Below, piece by piece: positions 44,092 to 53,699 of a DNA stretch of 64,000 bases (position 1 is the first letter of the stretch; each line of letters begins with the position of its first letter). Both the position numbers and the translations under genes were made by a program. The notes below the pieces were generated by a model. It did not search any database. It was not told the origin of the DNA and saw nothing but the letters and a program-made list of their open reading frames with translations. Location of the stretch: positions 1-64,000 of the forward strand of contig CANREE010000001.1 in assembly GCA_947629545.1 (NCBI GenBank), given 5' to 3'. Source of the stretch: an uncultured Lachnospiraceae bacterium. Its GTDB lineage: Bacteria; Bacillota; Clostridia; Lachnospirales; Lachnospiraceae.

Positions 44092-44826
44092 ATGGGAGAC
44101 TTCATGGGCAGAAAAACGCATATGGGACTGTTCATTTTCGTTGTAGCCGTCATTTCCGCTGCGGTGGTCCTTATGTCCGTTAATGTGAGGGAAGTCACGG
44201 TCACCGGCAACAGCCGGTATACGGAAACGGAGATCGCGGACATGATCTTCCGGAAAAAAACAGACTGGAACAGCGCCCTGCTTTTCCTGCGCGAGAAGAC
44301 GCAGGAGCACATCAGCATCCCGTTTGTAGAGGATTATCAGCTGGATTTCGAAAGTCCGACGCATGTGGATGTGATCGTCCATGAGAAGAGCGTGGTCGGA
44401 TATGTCTCCTACATGGGCAGCAATATGTATTTCGATAAGGACGGTATTATTGTCGAGAGTACAGGGGAGACCCTCTCCGGCATTCCGGAGGTATCCGGCC
44501 TCAAATTTGGCCAGATCGTGCTGCACCAGCCGCTTCCGGTAGAAGACAGCCGGGTCTTTGAAGAGATCCTGAACCTGACCCAGCTGTTGTCCCTGCGAAA
44601 GCTTTCGGTAGACGGGATCCGGTATAATGCAAAGGGGGAGGCGAGCCTGTATATCAATAAAGTGGAGGTGGTACTTGGGGACGGTTCCCAGATGGACGGC
44701 AAGATTTCCCTGCTTGCGAATATGATGCCCCAGATCCAGGATCTGGACGGCACGCTCTATCTGGATAATTATGATGAAAATAAGGAAGATCTGGTTTCGA
44801 CTTTCAAGAAGGATTTTAAGGATTAG
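44092..44826 (+). CDS. ftsQ: division protein FtsQ/DivIB
   Basis: 244 residues: a short cytoplasmic end, one membrane helix (MGLFIFVVAVISAAVVLMSV), then the POTRA domain (VREVTVTGNSRYTETEIADMIF) and a beta domain. Part of the FtsQLB-type complex that controls septal peptidoglycan synthesis. GGAGGAAC is only 4-5 bases before ATG 44092; ATG 44104 four codons later has GGGAG at better spacing and may be the real start. Stands directly before ftsZ, with no ftsA between. Confidence 0.88.
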   Translation: MGDFMGRKTHMGLFIFVVAVISAAVVLMSVNVREVTVTGNSRYTETEIADMIFRKKTDWNSALLFLREKTQEHISIPFVEDYQLDFESPTHVDVIVHEKSVVGYVSYMGSNMYFDKDGIIVESTGETLSGIPEVSGLKFGQIVLHQPLPVEDSRVFEEILNLTQLLSLRKLSVDGIRYNAKGEASLYINKVEVVLGDGSQMDGKISLLANMMPQIQDLDGTLYLDNYDENKEDLVSTFKKDFKD

Positions 44827-44848
44827 CGAAAATTAATTAAAAAAATGG

Positions 44849-44877
44849 TTGATATTTTGCATGAAATCAAATATGAT
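44849..44877 (+). promoter_or_regulatory. internal promoter for ftsZ
   Basis: TTGATA (44849-44854) and TATGAT (44872-44877), spacer 17, in an AT-rich gap of about 130 bases between ftsQ and ftsZ. It lets ftsZ be expressed apart from the rest of the cluster. Confidence 0.65.
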
Positions 44878-44955
44878 ATTAGTTAGGGCAGAAATACAGC
44901 AGGTCAGGAGAGAAAAATACGTGGGGGATGCACGTAGAAAAAGGAGGATACGGTC

Positions 44956-46149
44956 TTGCTTGAGATTAAAATAAACGAGGCGGAGAGTTCCGCCCGGATT
45001 ATCGTGGTAGGCGTAGGCGGTGCAGGTAATAATGCTGTGAACCGTATGATCGATGAGAATATTGCGGGCGTGGAGTTTGTCGGTATTAATACGGACAAGC
45101 AGGCGCTGCAGTTCTGTAAGGCACCGACCGCCATGCAGATCGGTGAGAAGCTGACCAAGGGGCTGGGCGCGGGCGCCCGTCCGGAGGTGGGCCAGAAGGC
45201 GGCTGAGGAGAGTTCCGAGGAGCTGGCGCAGGCGCTGCGGGGCGCCGACATGGTTTTCGTTACCTGCGGTATGGGCGGCGGTACCGGTACCGGTGCGGCT
45301 CCTGTGATCGCAAGGATTGCCAAGGATATGGGTATCCTGACCGTCGGCGTGGTGACCAAACCTTTCAAATTTGAGGCAAAGACCCGTATGACGAACGCTG
45401 CGCAGGGTATTGAGCGCCTGCGCGACAACGTGGACACACTGATCGTGATCCCGAATGATAAGCTTTTAGAGATCGTTGACCGCCGTACGACGATGCCTGA
45501 CGCCCTCAAGAAGGCCGACGAGGTCCTTCAGCAGGCTGTTCAGGGTATCACGGATCTGATCAATGTTCCCGGACTTATCAATCTGGACTTTGCCGATGTG
45601 CAGACTGTTATGATCGACAAGGGCATCGCCCATATCGGTATTGGACGGGCCAAGGGCGACGAGAAAGCGCTGGAGGCTGTGAAGCAGGCCGTATCCAGCC
45701 CGCTTCTTGAGACTACGATCGAGGGCGCCTCCCATGTGATTATTAATATTTCCGGCGACATCAGCCTGATCGAGGCGAATGAAGCTGCAAGCTATGTACA
45801 GGAACTGGCAGGCGACGATGCCAATATCATTTTCGGCGCGATGTATGATGAGAATGCCCAGGATGAGGCGACGATCACCGTGATCGCCACAGGGCTTGAC
45901 GAGCATGCAGGCGGCTCTGTTTCCAAGACCATGAGCGGTATGGGAACCGGATTTGGTTCCTACCGGCCGATGAAGCCGGCCGGCAGTGCCGAGGCGGCTG
46001 CAGCATCGACGACCCCGGCATCCCCGTCTTCCTTCGGAACGCGCACCACTCCGACGGGAGGTCTGACAGGTCCGACCGGACAGTCTTACCGCCCGACGGC
46101 GAATATGAAGGATATCACGATCCCTGACTTTTTGAAGAATAAGAGATAA
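44956..46149 (+). CDS. ftsZ: cell division GTPase FtsZ
   Basis: Tubulin-like protein that forms the division ring, 397 residues. The GTP-binding signature GGGTGTG is at about 107-113 ([17 protein letters not shown]), preceded by [14 protein letters not shown]. The T7 loop [11 protein letters not shown] is intact. A Ser/Thr/Pro/Gly linker of about 60 residues leads to the conserved C-terminal peptide [12 protein letters not shown] that binds partners. Start TTG 44956 with AAGGAGGA 7 bases upstream. Last gene of the cluster, followed by a strong terminator. Confidence 0.99.
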   Translation: MLEIKINEAESSARIIVVGVGGAGNNAVNRMIDENIAGVEFVGINTDKQALQFCKAPTAMQIGEKLTKGLGAGARPEVGQKAAEESSEELAQALRGADMVFVTCGMGGGTGTGAAPVIARIAKDMGILTVGVVTKPFKFEAKTRMTNAAQGIERLRDNVDTLIVIPNDKLLEIVDRRTTMPDALKKADEVLQQAVQGITDLINVPGLINLDFADVQTVMIDKGIAHIGIGRAKGDEKALEAVKQAVSSPLLETTIEGASHVIINISGDISLIEANEAASYVQELAGDDANIIFGAMYDENAQDEATITVIATGLDEHAGGSVSKTMSGMGTGFGSYRPMKPAGSAEAAAASTTPASPSSFGTRTTPTGGLTGPTGQSYRPTANMKDITIPDFLKNKR

Positions 46150-46154
46150 TGAAG

Positions 46155-46182
46155 GCGTCCCTTAGCAGGGACGCTTTTGTTT
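46155..46182 (+). terminator. terminator of the dcw cluster
   Basis: GCGTCCCT (46155-46162) pairs perfectly with AGGGACGC (46167-46174), 4-base loop, followed by TTTTGTTT, five bases after the ftsZ stop. Confidence 0.92.
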
Positions 46183-46187
46183 CCATG

Positions 46188-46216
46188 CGAACAGAGCACC
46201 GTTGACGCTCTGTTCG
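46188..46216 (+). repeat. second stem-loop after ftsZ
   Basis: CGAACAGAGC (46188-46197) pairs perfectly with GCTCTGTTCG (46207-46216), 9-base loop. No U tract follows, so it may protect the transcript end or be a relic. Between it and 46368 I see no gene. Confidence 0.5.
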
Positions 46217-46368
46217 TATTAAGAAAGACGACCCATTCTCCGTAAATCATGTCCCCAATATGCCGCAGCCCCGCCTGTCCCGCTGTGTTGCCACATGCGG
46301 AAACCGGAGAAAAGTTTTTGCATGTTATGCAGCGCGATATGCGGTTTGTGCTATTGTCCCCCAGCTCC

Positions 46369-46610
46369 CGGAAGAACCAGCGCAGGAAGCCTGCTCCTCC
46401 TGAGGTGAATTTTGTGAGCGGCTGAAAAGTCTTGGTGAACAGAGATTTGCGTTGGTACGAAAAATGGGAGGACCAGGAAACTCAACTTATGGATGCACAC
46501 ACGCTGGTCCCATTTTTCGTACCGCTTTTAGCAAATCGCTGTGAACTTAGACTTTTCCCGCGAGCAAACCTGAACCGCAGGAGGAGCAGGCTTCCTGCGC
46601 GTACCTTCCG
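46369..46610. repeat. long imperfect inverted repeat, about 240 bp
   Basis: The outer stem GCAGGAAGCCTGCTCCTCCTG (46382-46402) has an exact complement at 46577-46597. Inward, AAAAGTCT, GATTTGC and GGTACGAAAAATGGGA each have exact complements on the right side in the matching order (GGTACGAAAAATGGGA 46454-46469 against its complement near 46508-46523), leading to a 26-30 base loop. Outside, CGGAAG (46369-46374) pairs with CTTCCG (46605-46610). Arms are about 100 bases with several small bulges. No credible ORF or ribosome site; not seen elsewhere in the window. Between 46611 and the purL promoter I find nothing recognisable. Confidence 0.85.
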
Positions 46611-46716
46611 CACCCATGTGCGCATACATTTCAAAGTATAAAACAACACTACAGCACATGTGACAACGAGCAAACGAAACAGCAGTCATAACATTCAAAA
46701 TCCCCCGCGAAAACGG

Positions 46717-46745
46717 TTGACTTATGCCACCAAATTACGTATAGT
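46717..46745 (+). promoter_or_regulatory. purL promoter
   Basis: TTGACT (46717-46722) and TATAGT (46740-46745), spacer 17. The leader is about 70 bases and has a small hairpin (GCACCC 46775-46780 with GGGTGC 46786-46791). No purine riboswitch core is visible. Confidence 0.75.
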
Positions 46746-46819
46746 TAGTGTGACATAAAAACCCCCGGGATACCGCACCCCGCGCGGGTGCAGACACGAG
46801 CGAGAGCAGGAGGAATAAC

Positions 46820-49800
46820 ATGAGCGTAAGACGGATCTATGTAGAGAAGAAGCCCGCGTACGCGGTGAAGGCGAAGGAACTTCTGGCTGAGATCGGCAGT
46901 TACCTTGGCATCGGCACGGTGGAGAATGTGCGGGTGCTGATCCGCTATGATATCGAAAATTTGTCCGAAGGCGCGTATCGGGCGGCGCTGGCGACCATTT
47001 TCTCGGAGCCGCCGGTAGACGAGATTTATGAGGAGACATTCCCCAAGGGAGAGAATGATACAGTATTCTCCGTGGAATACCTGCCGGGACAGTTCGACCA
47101 GCGGGCGGATTCAGCGGAGCAGTGCGTAAAGCTCTTAAGCGAGGAAGAGGAGCCGGTGATCCGCTCGGCCACCACTTATGTGATCTCCGGGAAGCTGACG
47201 GCGGAGCAGGCGGCGGCCATCAAGTCTTTCTGCATCAATCCGGTGGACAGCCGGGAGACGGACGAGACCAAGCCCGCGACGCTTTTGACCGTGTTCGATA
47301 CGCCGGCGGATGTGGCGGCCTTTGCGGGCTTTGGCGGATTCACGGAGCCGGAGCTTAAGGCGCTTTACGATTCGCTGAACCTGGCGATGACATTTAAGGA
47401 TTTTCAGCATATTCAGAACTATTACCGGACGGAAGAGCGCCGGGAGCCGACCGTGACGGAGATCCGGGTCCTTGATACCTACTGGTCGGATCACTGCCGC
47501 CATACCACGTTCTCGACGGAGCTTAAGGACGTGACGATCACCGACGGCGCGTACAGGGCGCCGATTGCGGCCTCATACGAGCAGTATCTGGCGGACCGCG
47601 AGGCGCTTTATAAAGGGCGGGACGACAAGTTCGTCTGCCTGATGGATCTGGCGCTTCTGGCGATGAAAAAGCTGCGGGCGGAAGGGAAGCTTGCCGACCT
47701 GGAGGAGTCCGAGGAGATCAACGCCTGCAGCATCGTGGTGCCGGTGGAGATCGACGGCGTCACCGAGGAGTGGCTGGTGAATTTTAAAAATGAGACCCAC
47801 AACCATCCGACGGAGATCGAGCCCTTCGGCGGCGCGGCCACCTGTCTGGGCGGCGCGATCCGCGACCCGCTGTCCGGGCGCACCTACGTCTATCAGGCCA
47901 TGCGCGTGACCGGTGCGGCGGACCCGACGAAGCCGATTTCCGAGACGCTTAAGGGCAAGCTCCCCCAGAGGAAGCTGGTCAATGGGGCCGCCGACGGCTA
48001 CAGTTCCTACGGCAACCAGATCGGGCTGGCGACGGGCTATGTAAAGGAGATCTACCATCCGAACTATGCGGCGAAGCGCATGGAGATCGGCGCGGTCATG
48101 GGCGCGGCTCCGAGAAAATATGTGAAGCGCCTGACCTCCGATCCGGGGGATATCATCGTGCTTCTTGGCGGCAGAACCGGCCGCGACGGCATCGGCGGCG
48201 CCACCGGTTCGTCCAAGGTCCACACGGAGGCGTCCATCGAGGTCTGCGGCGCGGAGGTGCAGAAGGGCAATCCGCCGACCGAGCGGAAGATCCAGAGGCT
48301 GTTCCGCCGCCCCGAGGTGTCTTCGATCATTAAGAAATGCAACGATTTCGGCGCTGGCGGCGTGTCTGTGGCCATCGGCGAGCTGGCGGCTGGCCTGACC
48401 ATCGATCTGGACAAGGTCCCGAAGAAGTACGCCGGTCTGGACGGCACGGAGATCGCGATCTCCGAGTCCCAGGAGCGCATGGCGGTGGTGCTTGCCCCGG
48501 AGGACGTGGACAAGTTCCTGGGATATTCGGCGGAGGAGAACCTGGAGGCGATCCCGGTGGCGGTGGTGACCGAGGAGCCGCGCCTGGTGATGAACTGGAG
48601 AGGGAAGACCATCGTCGATATCAGCAGGGCGTTTCTGGATACCAACGGCGCCCATCAGGAGGCGTCGGTGGTGCTTGAGACGCCGGGACGCGAGGGAAAT
48701 CCGTTCGCGGCGGCCGGCGTGAGCGCAGATATCAACAACGCAGGCGCGATCCGCGAAAAATGGCTCTCCGTCCTGTCCGACTTAAATGTCTGCTCCCAGA
48801 AGGGCCTGGTCGAGATGTTCGACGGCTCCATCGGCGCGGGCTCTGTCTTCATGCCCTACGGCGGCAGATACCAGCTGACCGAGACCCAGGCCATGGTGGC
48901 CAAGCTCCCGGTCCTTCGCGGGCACACCGACACGGTGACGATGATGAGCTACGGCTACGATCCGTATCTTTCCAGCTGGAGCCCCTACCACGGCGCGGTC
49001 TACGCGGTGGTGTCCTCCGTGGCGAAGATCGTGGCGAACGGCGGCGAGATGGATAAGATCCGCTTCACGTTCCAGGAATATTTTAAGAGAATGACCGACG
49101 ATCCCACACGGTGGGGTACGCCGTTTGCGGCGCTTCTCGGCGCCTACAGCGCCCAGCTGGGCTTCGGCCTGCCGTCCATCGGCGGCAAGGACAGCATGTC
49201 CGGAACCTTCAACGACGAGCATCACGGCGAGATCAATGTACCGCCGACGCTGGTATCCTTCGCGGTGGATATCGCCCGCCACGGCGATATCATTTCCCCG
49301 GAGCTTAAGAAGGCCGGAAATAAGCTGGTGGAATTTGAGATCCAGCGGGACGCCTACGATCTGCCGGTCTATGAGCAGATCATGGACGGCTACCGGAAGC
49401 TTCACGCGGACATCGCCGCGGGCCGGATCATTTCCGCCTACGCGGTGGAGGGGCATGGCCTGGCCGAGGCGGTCAGCAAGATGGCTTTCGGCAATCAGCT
49501 TGGCGTGAAGATCGAGCATAATCTGGACCCGCGGGACTTCTTCGCGCCGGCCTGGGGCAATATTGTCTGCGAGGTGCCGGCGGACAAGGTAGGTGAGCTG
49601 ACCGTTTCCTACCGGCTGATCGGCGAGGTGACGGGGGACGGCACGCTTCGCTACGGCGCGGCGGCGATCTCCCTGAAGGAAGCCCTTTCCGCCTGGACCG
49701 CGACCCTTGAACATGTATTCCCGACCGTCTCCGGCGTGGAGCAGACGGAGGTCCCGAACCAGGTGTATCACGCAAAGAATGTGTATGTCTGCAGAAATAA

Positions 49801-50605
49801 AGTGGCGAAGCCGCATGTATTTATCCCGGTATTCCCGGGCACCAACTGCGAGTACGACAGCACGAAGGCGTTTGAGCGCGCGGGCGCGGAGGTGACCACG
49901 AGGGTGTTCCGCAACTTAAGCGCCAATGATATCCGCGAGTCCGTGGACGAGTACAAAAAGGAGATCGAAAAGGCCCAGATCGTCATGTTCCCCGGCGGCT
50001 TCTCAGCCGGCGACGAACCCGAGGGTTCGGCCAAGTTCTTCGCGACCGTGTTCCGCAACGCGGCGATCAAGGAGGAGATCGAGAAGCTCCTGCATGAGAG
50101 GGACGGCCTGATGCTGGGTATCTGCAACGGCTTCCAGGCGCTTGTAAAGCTGGGCCTGGTGCCGGAGGGAACCATCGCCCCGCAGCGCGCCGATTCGCCG
50201 ACGCTGACGATGAATACCATCGGACGCCATGTGTCCAAGATGGTCTACACCAAGGTGGTCACCGACAAGTCCCCGTGGCTTGCGCTGGCCCAGCCCGGCG
50301 GCGTCTACTGCAATCCGGCTTCCCACGGCGAGGGACGTTTTGTGGCAAGCGACGAGTGGCTCAGGAAGCTGTTTGCGAACGGTCAGGTAGCGACCCAGTA
50401 TGTCAATGACAAGGGAGAGCCTACGATGGATGAGTTCTGGAATCCCAACGGCTCCTACATGGCCATCGAGGGCATTACAAGCCCCGACGGACGGATCCTG
50501 GGCAAGATGGCCCACTCCGAGCGCCGCGGAGAAGCGGTTGCCGTAAATATTTACGGCGAGCAGGATATGAAGATCTTCGAGGCGGGCGTGGCGTATTTCA
50601 GATAA
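46820..50605 (+). CDS. purL: phosphoribosylformylglycinamidine synthase, single-chain
   Basis: Converts FGAR plus glutamine to FGAM in purine synthesis. 1261 residues in one chain: the synthetase part (PurS-like N-terminus, then two AIRS-like halves with STELKDVTITDGAY, NETHNHPTEIEPFGGAATCLGG and GGKDSMSGTFN), then a C-terminal class I glutamine amidotransferase from about residue 1000. The latter has VFIPVFPGTNCEYD, MFPGGFSAGDEPEG, the nucleophile Cys in LMLGICNGFQALV, and HGEGRFVA. Firmicutes such as B. subtilis use separate PurS, PurQ and PurL; the fused form is normal for Lachnospiraceae and Proteobacteria. GC and codon use are richer than in the neighbouring intergenic DNA. AGGAGGAAT precedes the start. 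Confidence 0.96.
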   Translation: MSVRRIYVEKKPAYAVKAKELLAEIGSYLGIGTVENVRVLIRYDIENLSEGAYRAALATIFSEPPVDEIYEETFPKGENDTVFSVEYLPGQFDQRADSAEQCVKLLSEEEEPVIRSATTYVISGKLTAEQAAAIKSFCINPVDSRETDETKPATLLTVFDTPADVAAFAGFGGFTEPELKALYDSLNLAMTFKDFQHIQNYYRTEERREPTVTEIRVLDTYWSDHCRHTTFSTELKDVTITDGAYRAPIAASYEQYLADREALYKGRDDKFVCLMDLALLAMKKLRAEGKLADLEESEEINACSIVVPVEIDGVTEEWLVNFKNETHNHPTEIEPFGGAATCLGGAIRDPLSGRTYVYQAMRVTGAADPTKPISETLKGKLPQRKLVNGAADGYSSYGNQIGLATGYVKEIYHPNYAAKRMEIGAVMGAAPRKYVKRLTSDPGDIIVLLGGRTGRDGIGGATGSSKVHTEASIEVCGAEVQKGNPPTERKIQRLFRRPEVSSIIKKCNDFGAGGVSVAIGELAAGLTIDLDKVPKKYAGLDGTEIAISESQERMAVVLAPEDVDKFLGYSAEENLEAIPVAVVTEEPRLVMNWRGKTIVDISRAFLDTNGAHQEASVVLETPGREGNPFAAAGVSADINNAGAIREKWLSVLSDLNVCSQKGLVEMFDGSIGAGSVFMPYGGRYQLTETQAMVAKLPVLRGHTDTVTMMSYGYDPYLSSWSPYHGAVYAVVSSVAKIVANGGEMDKIRFTFQEYFKRMTDDPTRWGTPFAALLGAYSAQLGFGLPSIGGKDSMSGTFNDEHHGEINVPPTLVSFAVDIARHGDIISPELKKAGNKLVEFEIQRDAYDLPVYEQIMDGYRKLHADIAAGRIISAYAVEGHGLAEAVSKMAFGNQLGVKIEHNLDPRDFFAPAWGNIVCEVPADKVGELTVSYRLIGEVTGDGTLRYGAAAISLKEALSAWTATLEHVFPTVSGVEQTEVPNQVYHAKNVYVCRNKVAKPHVFIPVFPGTNCEYDSTKAFERAGAEVTTRVFRNLSANDIRESVDEYKKEIEKAQIVMFPGGFSAGDEPEGSAKFFATVFRNAAIKEEIEKLLHERDGLMLGICNGFQALVKLGLVPEGTIAPQRADSPTLTMNTIGRHVSKMVYTKVVTDKSPWLALAQPGGVYCNPASHGEGRFVASDEWLRKLFANGQVATQYVNDKGEPTMDEFWNPNGSYMAIEGITSPDGRILGKMAHSERRGEAVAVNIYGEQDMKIFEAGVAYFR

Positions 50606-50805
50606 TGGATACAGGCAGGGCGTCACTGGCGCTCTGCTCGCATGGAAATACGAGGACGGCGCGGCGGACCGGAAGCCGGGCCGTTCCTTTAAATCTGCGG
50701 GATATTTGCCGGCCCCGCCGCAGGATCCTGAGATACCGAAGAATCAGGATATTTCCGGCGCTATGACTGCGGCGGGAAAGAAGCATATGGGGGAGGAAGT
50801 GCTTT

Positions 50806-52143
50806 ATGGAAACTCAGAATTACAGAGAGGAACTGGAGCAGATGCGCGGGGATCTGGCCCGCGCCGGTTTCGGCAGCTTTCTGATTATTCCGTTAAAATA
50901 CGAACCGGGAGAAGTAAATACGGTCTGGCTTCAGGAAAACTGCGTAAGACAGCCGATCTCCACGATGGATATCAATGAAGCTGTCAAGGACAATCTCAAT
51001 TCTGACGACGGCATCAGGATCCTTGAGCGATATTATATATCAGGCGAAGTCCTGAAGAGGATCCTATTTGGAGATGCCGTATCAGAACCGTTCAGGCTGT
51101 ATGCCTGCGAGCAGAATGAACAGCCTGATGAGGCAGCGGAGCAGAAGAGTATGTTTGGGCTATTTTCGGCGTATTTCTATCTCTTCCATACGCAGACGGC
51201 GTTCCTTTGTCTCGGGATCACGTATTCTGACATCGCTGTTCTGGAGCGCATCTGTAATCTGGGATACGCGGACAGCCGCGCTGCCTATTACTATCGGGAT
51301 GGCAGCGGACTGTATGAATTTTCTCTTGATGATAAACTGAGGGAAGTTTGCGCCCTGGCAGGACTGGAATGCTTCTTTCAGGCAGGATCCTCGCTTTTCC
51401 TGGAGAGCTATATCTACACGCTGGCCGTTGTCCCGAGGCGCTTCCACTATCTGGAAAGCGTCCGCCGTCTCACGTTCAATTTGCATCAGATGCTCCCGCT
51501 GGGGACAGAGATGGACGACGATTCGGAAGGTGACGTTTACTATGTTTACTCGGTGAAATCGCAGGAGCTTGACAGCTACCGCTGGGGCTGCTGCGTAACC
51601 TCCCAGACGATCTGCTATGTGGTCGCGGACGAGACGATGAATCTGGAGGAAGAGCTTTGCAGTCAGGCGGAAGACGGGCTTCCGGTCGTGCTTCTCGCCC
51701 TCTATGAGAAATACAGCTGCCTGCGGTTTGCGCAGCTTCTGGTCACTGTGGACAAGCGAAAGCTGCGTCTGTTGCGCAGGCTGAACCGGCAGATGCTGGA
51801 ATTCCGCGCCTACGGCACGGTTCATCCCAGCCATATTTCCCGCTGGTACAATGTAAGGCAGATCTATCAGTACCTGATCGAGACGAACGGCATCGATGCG
51901 GCCATTGAAGATGTGAATAATAAATTGGGCGTTCTGGCTGAGCACCAGAAGGAAGTGGAAGCCAGTACGAACGAGGCCGTGATGGGTCTGATCACGCTTT
52001 TCGGCATTGTTTCCATCCTCGCCTCGCTGCTGACCATTATCCAGATTCTGCAGGGCGGCGACTACTGGATGATCACGATCGTCGCGCTGCTGCTGATCGT
52101 CGCCGGTGCGGCGCTGGTGGCGCTCTGGCGCAGCCGGGAGTAG
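50806..52143 (+). CDS. unrecognised protein with two C-terminal membrane helices
   Basis: 445 residues. Residues 1-320 look soluble with alternating alpha/beta sequence and many aromatic residues (YFYLFHTQTAFLCLGITYSD; YYVYSVKSQELDSYRWGCC). Next is a basic helical stretch (KRKLRLLRRLNRQMLEFRA), then a long helix (IEDVNNKLGVLAEHQKEVEAS) running into two membrane helices (LITLFGIVSILASLLTIIQIL and MITIVALLLIVAGAALVALW) and a short basic end. The long helix before two C-terminal helices recalls CorA-type architecture, but the GMN loop is absent. GGGGGAGGAAG precedes the start. No operon partner. Function unknown. Confidence 0.7.
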   Translation: METQNYREELEQMRGDLARAGFGSFLIIPLKYEPGEVNTVWLQENCVRQPISTMDINEAVKDNLNSDDGIRILERYYISGEVLKRILFGDAVSEPFRLYACEQNEQPDEAAEQKSMFGLFSAYFYLFHTQTAFLCLGITYSDIAVLERICNLGYADSRAAYYYRDGSGLYEFSLDDKLREVCALAGLECFFQAGSSLFLESYIYTLAVVPRRFHYLESVRRLTFNLHQMLPLGTEMDDDSEGDVYYVYSVKSQELDSYRWGCCVTSQTICYVVADETMNLEEELCSQAEDGLPVVLLALYEKYSCLRFAQLLVTVDKRKLRLLRRLNRQMLEFRAYGTVHPSHISRWYNVRQIYQYLIETNGIDAAIEDVNNKLGVLAEHQKEVEASTNEAVMGLITLFGIVSILASLLTIIQILQGGDYWMITIVALLLIVAGAALVALWRSRE

Positions 52144-52218
52144 ACAGGTGGGAGTGAATTATGACACAGTGTGTCCTGGATTTTCAGAACAGATCGCAGG
52201 AAAAGATCACAGTCGCAT

Positions 52219-53553
52219 TCACCCTCGCAGATACCTCCTGCATTCCCTCAGACAAAAGACAACCGACGGCACCGTGGCGAGGCACCAGCCGACGGGCCAG
52301 GCACACCAGATCCCGACGGCGCTTCCGGTCAGGCCGGACAGGATAAAAGCCAGCACGACCCGCAGGGTCAGGTCCGCGAAGGTGGCGGCCATGAACTGGC
52401 GCATCGCGCTGAGTCCCCGCAGGATGCCGTCCGCCACCAGTTTGACGGACACGACGAAATAGAACGGCGACAGGATCCACAAGAACTGCCGTCCGGTCAG
52501 CAGGGCCGCGTCGGAACCCTCCTCCATAAACAGAAGGAGCAGGTATTTTCCGAAGAAGAAATAGAGGATACAGAACGGGACGCAGAAGCACCAGACCATT
52601 TTGATTCCGGCAGAAAAGCCGTCCCGGATCCGCTGGTATTTTCCGGCGCCCAGGTTCTGGGCCGAATAGTTGGAGATGCCGTTGCCAATGGTCGTAAACG
52701 ACGTGATGACCAGATTGTTCAGCTTCACTGCGGCGGAGTAGCCGGCCATCACGGAAGTGCCGAAGCTGTTGATGACGCTCTGGATCAGGATATTTCCTAC
52801 GGAAATGAAGCTCTGCTGGAGGATACTCGGGACGGCGACCAGCATGATCTTTTTGAGCAGCATTTTGTCAAACAGCGCAGGCTTTTCCGCGCAGCGGATC
52901 TTCCGCAGACGCGACCATACCGTAAGCATAGCCAGGATGCAGCTGGCGCCCTGGCACAGAAAGGTGGCCCAGGCCACGCCCGCGACGCCCATGCGAAACG
53001 CCTTGACGAACAGAATGTCGACGGCGATGTTCGACGTGGACGAGACCGCAAGGAAGCAGAAGGGCGTCCTGGAATCTCCCAGGGCAGAGAAGATTCCGTT
53101 GGCGATATTGTAGAAGAATACGAACGGAAGGCCCAGGATATAGATCTGCAGATACAGCTCCGAGTCCGCGAATACCTCCTTCGGCGTCTTGATCAGATGA
53201 AGCAGCGGACCGCCGCCGGCGAGTCCGATTAGCATCAGCGCCGCGCAGATGACCCCGCTGAAGATACAGGCGGTCGATACCGCGGTCTTCAGCCGGCTGT
53301 GTTCTCCCGCGCCGAACAGTACAGAGACCACGACGGAACAGCCGATGTTGCAGCCGAAGGCGAACGCGATGAAAATCAGGGTGATCTCGTAGCTGTTGCC
53401 CACGGCGGCCAGGGCATTTTCTCCGATGAATTTACCGGCTACCAGGCTGTCCGCGATATTGTAAAGCTGCTGGAAAACGATGCTGCCGAACAACGGCAGG
53501 CAGAATTTCCAGAGCACGGTTTCCGGTTTTCCTACAGTCAGATCTTTATTCAT
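52219..53553 (-). CDS. MATE family multidrug efflux transporter
   Basis: Sodium- or proton-coupled exporter of the multidrug and toxic compound extrusion family, 444 residues, twelve hydrophobic segments. Typical features: KFCLPLFGSIVFQQLYNIADSL in the first helix, GNSYEITLIFIAFAFGCNIG, and the pseudo-repeat in the second half (AVPSILQQSFISVGNILIQSV...GYSAAVKLNN). The start at 53553 is chosen because AAAGGAC lies about 9 bases upstream; the frame continues ten codons further without such a site. Its 3' end lies about 75 bases from the end of the unrecognised gene; they converge. Substrate unknown. Confidence 0.88.
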   Translation of the reverse strand: MNKDLTVGKPETVLWKFCLPLFGSIVFQQLYNIADSLVAGKFIGENALAAVGNSYEITLIFIAFAFGCNIGCSVVVSVLFGAGEHSRLKTAVSTACIFSGVICAALMLIGLAGGGPLLHLIKTPKEVFADSELYLQIYILGLPFVFFYNIANGIFSALGDSRTPFCFLAVSSTSNIAVDILFVKAFRMGVAGVAWATFLCQGASCILAMLTVWSRLRKIRCAEKPALFDKMLLKKIMLVAVPSILQQSFISVGNILIQSVINSFGTSVMAGYSAAVKLNNLVITSFTTIGNGISNYSAQNLGAGKYQRIRDGFSAGIKMVWCFCVPFCILYFFFGKYLLLLFMEEGSDAALLTGRQFLWILSPFYFVVSVKLVADGILRGLSAMRQFMAATFADLTLRVVLAFILSGLTGSAVGIWCAWPVGWCLATVPSVVFCLRECRRYLRG

Positions 53554-53699
53554 AAAATGATGTCCTTTCAGTTTGCTCGGCATTCGGAGAGCATTATACT
53601 CCGGTTTCTGCGATATGGGAAGTATGAAAAGTGACAGAAATCATCTGCTGATCCGTTATGGAGATTGTTCCAAAATGCTTCTAAATACTATGAGTCTGC

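Noticed and set aside
46432-46641. Small ORF inside the long inverted repeat
   Set aside because: No Shine-Dalgarno; its sequence is imposed by the inverted repeat and reads Arg-rich without a motif.
46746-46819. Purine riboswitch before purL
   Set aside because: The leader is only about 70 bases and lacks the three-way junction core; only a small GC hairpin is visible.
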